Shown piece after piece: positions 30,904 to 32,415 of a stretch of DNA of 32,415 nucleotides. The stretch spans positions 1 through 32,415 of the forward strand of contig DEBD01000019.1 of NCBI GenBank assembly GCA_002348385.1, written 5' to 3'. Origin of the DNA: Gammaproteobacteria bacterium UBA2965. GTDB taxonomy: Bacteria > Pseudomonadota > Gammaproteobacteria > Pseudomonadales > Azotimanducaceae. Below the pieces are notes generated by a model that was not told the origin of the DNA, ran no database searches, and was given only the letters and a program-made list of their open reading frames with translations. Made by a program: the position numbers and the translations under genes. How positions within the stretch are numbered: position 1 is the first letter of the stretch; each line of letters opens with the position of its first letter.

Positions 30904-32121
30904 TTGGCAGCCCCACTCGAAGACGTCACCGTCGTCACCGTAGAGAGCTATATGGCAACACCCAGTGCGAGCGCAATCCTTGCAGACCTGGGCGCCAACG
31001 TGGTCAAAGTGGAACCGCTGACCGGGGACCCCAATCGCGGCATGACCCGCAAGCCCAAGGTGGACGGGCCGCTGCGCGACGTGGATTGCCAGTTCGACGT
31101 TGACAACCGTGGCAAGCGGTCCATAACGGTTGCCATCGACACAGAGGCCGGCCAGCGAGTCCTGCACCAACTGGTGGCCCACGCCCAGGTGTTCATGTGC
31201 AACCTGCTCATCGAGCGGCAACGCAGGTTCTCACTGGATCCCGACTCCCTGTTCGCGCATAACCCCGCGCTGGTGCACGCGACCCTTACCGGCTACGGCA
31301 CCACGGGTCCCGATGCCTGGCGGCCCGGCTACGACGTCACCGCATTTTTCGGCCGCTCCGGGCTCTATGACGCTTCCCGGGAGGGCGACAACGGCATCGT
31401 GCCCATGGCGCGGCCAGCTCAGGGAGACCACACAGCGGGCCTCTCGCTGCTTGGAGCGATACTGGCAGCATTGCGCCTGGCCGAACGGAGCGGCGAAGGG
31501 CAGGTGGTGGAAACGTCCCTGTTCGAAACCGCTATCTGGACGCAGGCCACCGACTTTGGCACTACGGTCATCGATGGCGCGCCCGTACGCAGGCGCTCGC
31601 GCCACCACCAGCTCACGCCAATGGCCAACCGCTACCCCTGTCGTGACGGCAAGTGGGTGGTGTTCAACATGCTCGACCCAGACGCCTGGCCGCGCCTGTG
31701 CCGGGCCATCGACAGAGCAGCCTGGATTGACGACGAGCGCTATCAAACACCCATAGACCGCTACCACTGCATGCCGGAGCTGGTGGATGGCGTGGACGAG
31801 GCGCTGTCGGTTCGGAGTCGAGACGAGTGGGGAGAGATCTTCGACGAGCTGGGCATCATCTGGGGTCCGGTGCTGACGCTGGACGAAGTATCCAGAGACG
31901 CTCAGGCCCATGCCATCGGCATGTTTCCGGAAATCGAGCACCCGGAACTGGGCAGCTACCGAACGGTGAACTCACCGTTTCGCTTCAAGACGGCAGACGT
32001 CGGACCCAAGGGACCGGCTCCAGAGCTCGCCGAGGATACGAAGGCAGTGCTCAACCAGGTAGGGTTTGGCGATGCCGAGATCGACGCGCTCATCGACCAG
32101 GGCATCGTTACCACCCGGTAG
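30904..32121 (+). CDS. Family III CoA-transferase (CaiB/BaiF)
   Basis: A 405-aa enzyme that moves CoA between carboxylic acids. The N-terminus has the ATPSASAILADLGANVVKVE block and the DNRGKRSI motif, both canonical, then HATLTGYGTTGP and the catalytic Asp in ARPAQGDHTAGLSLLGA. Late blocks include VVETSLFETA and GIIWGPVLTLDEV. It starts at TTG with AGGAGGG ahead. Substrates cannot be read; formyl-, carnitine- or aromatic-CoA donors are typical. It stands outside the sphingolipid island and may relate to the acyl-CoA genes at 5287-9190. It converges on nuoN by about 26 bases. Confidence 0.88.
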   Translation: MAAPLEDVTVVTVESYMATPSASAILADLGANVVKVEPLTGDPNRGMTRKPKVDGPLRDVDCQFDVDNRGKRSITVAIDTEAGQRVLHQLVAHAQVFMCNLLIERQRRFSLDPDSLFAHNPALVHATLTGYGTTGPDAWRPGYDVTAFFGRSGLYDASREGDNGIVPMARPAQGDHTAGLSLLGAILAALRLAERSGEGQVVETSLFETAIWTQATDFGTTVIDGAPVRRRSRHHQLTPMANRYPCRDGKWVVFNMLDPDAWPRLCRAIDRAAWIDDERYQTPIDRYHCMPELVDGVDEALSVRSRDEWGEIFDELGIIWGPVLTLDEVSRDAQAHAIGMFPEIEHPELGSYRTVNSPFRFKTADVGPKGPAPELAEDTKAVLNQVGFGDAEIDALIDQGIVTTR

Positions 32122-32147
32122 CAGCCAACGGACCCCTGCCGTTCTAG

Positions 32148-32415
32148 CTAGCCGGCAGCGATGCGCAAGGCGTCGCGAATGATGTCGATCAGCGGAGCCG
32201 GATAGATGCCAAACAGGAGCACCACCACGCCCAAGACCACCAGCGTAGGTCTGCCCTCGCCCAATTGCACAGCGTATTTGTATACACCTTCCTCCGCTGG
32301 CCGGCTCATGGTCAGCACCACCCGCAAGTAGTAGTAGATGGCGATGGCGCTGCCCAGCAGCAGCGCCCACACCAGCGTCCACAGACCGCTATCCACACCG
32401 GCGGCAATCAGATAG
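32148..32415 (-). CDS. nuoN: NADH-quinone oxidoreductase subunit N, C-terminal part
   Basis: The last 88 residues of an inner-membrane subunit, entering from beyond the window edge. YLIAAGVDSGLWTLVWALLL, then GSAIAIYYYLRVVL, are the characteristic penultimate helices of NuoN, with the Y-Y-Y-L-R motif. Another helix (TLVVLGVVVLLFGIYPAPLI) and a short tail follow. It is part of the proton-pumping antiporter-like membrane arm of complex I. The rest of the nuo operon presumably lies outside, since nuoN is normally its last gene. Confidence 0.9.
   Translation of the reverse strand, partial: YLIAAGVDSGLWTLVWALLLGSAIAIYYYLRVVLTMSRPAEEGVYKYAVQLGEGRPTLVVLGVVVLLFGIYPAPLIDIIRDALRIAAG

Overview
The window is about 32 kb of GC-rich DNA that is densely packed with genes. 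It carries Gram-negative markers (an LptF/LptG permease pair, a NuoN C-terminus, PurC, periplasmic signal peptides). CYP153, a Baeyer-Villiger-type flavoprotein, an SCP2-type thiolase with a DUF35 partner and TesB suggest an aerobic, lipid-degrading proteobacterium, probably a gammaproteobacterium. I cannot place it more finely. No rRNA, tRNA, CRISPR array or insertion sequence was seen.

Region 1 (1-5250) has the 3' part of purC, a Baeyer-Villiger-type monooxygenase preceded by a possible 17-codon leader ORF, a small VOC protein, an unknown 99-aa protein and a secreted esterase. Two decayed genes lie here: a GNAT acetyltransferase lacking its middle and the C-terminal tail of an ABC exporter. 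Region 2 (5287-9897) is a minus-strand lipid/alkane cluster: glycosyltransferase-like protein, CYP153, thiolase-like protein without the usual Cys, DUF35 protein and TesB-type thioesterase. Region 3 (9961-14714) holds a periplasmic glycerophosphodiesterase, a zinc dehydrogenase with a TIM-barrel isomerase, an exonuclease III-type nuclease and a small Cys-rich protein.

Region 4 (15066-30766) is the notable part. It reads as a sphingolipid (ceramide) biosynthesis, head-group and export island. A plus-strand operon encodes an acyl-AMP ligase, a CerR-like reductase, an ACP and a serine palmitoyltransferase. The minus-strand group at 30766-26329 encodes a DUF2147 protein, a GNAT-fold ceramide-synthase-like acyltransferase (apparent CTG start), a degenerate nucleotidyltransferase, an LpxO-like Asp/Asn-hydroxylase-fold enzyme, an active-looking LicC-like nucleotidyltransferase and a HIT protein. 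Between them lie a flippase, a Tam41-like nucleotidyltransferase, a CDP-alcohol phosphotransferase with a degenerate nucleotidyltransferase domain, a metallophosphoesterase, an LptF/LptG pair and a divergent LptA-like protein. My inference is that the cell makes a ceramide, activates and attaches a phosphate-containing head group, hydroxylates a chain, and exports the lipid through a dedicated Lpt-like bridge. The biosynthetic core matches the known Caulobacter-type ceramide pathway. The head-group and transport parts are inferred from co-location.

Region 5 (30904-32415) has a family III CoA-transferase and the C-terminus of NuoN, running off the end of the window.
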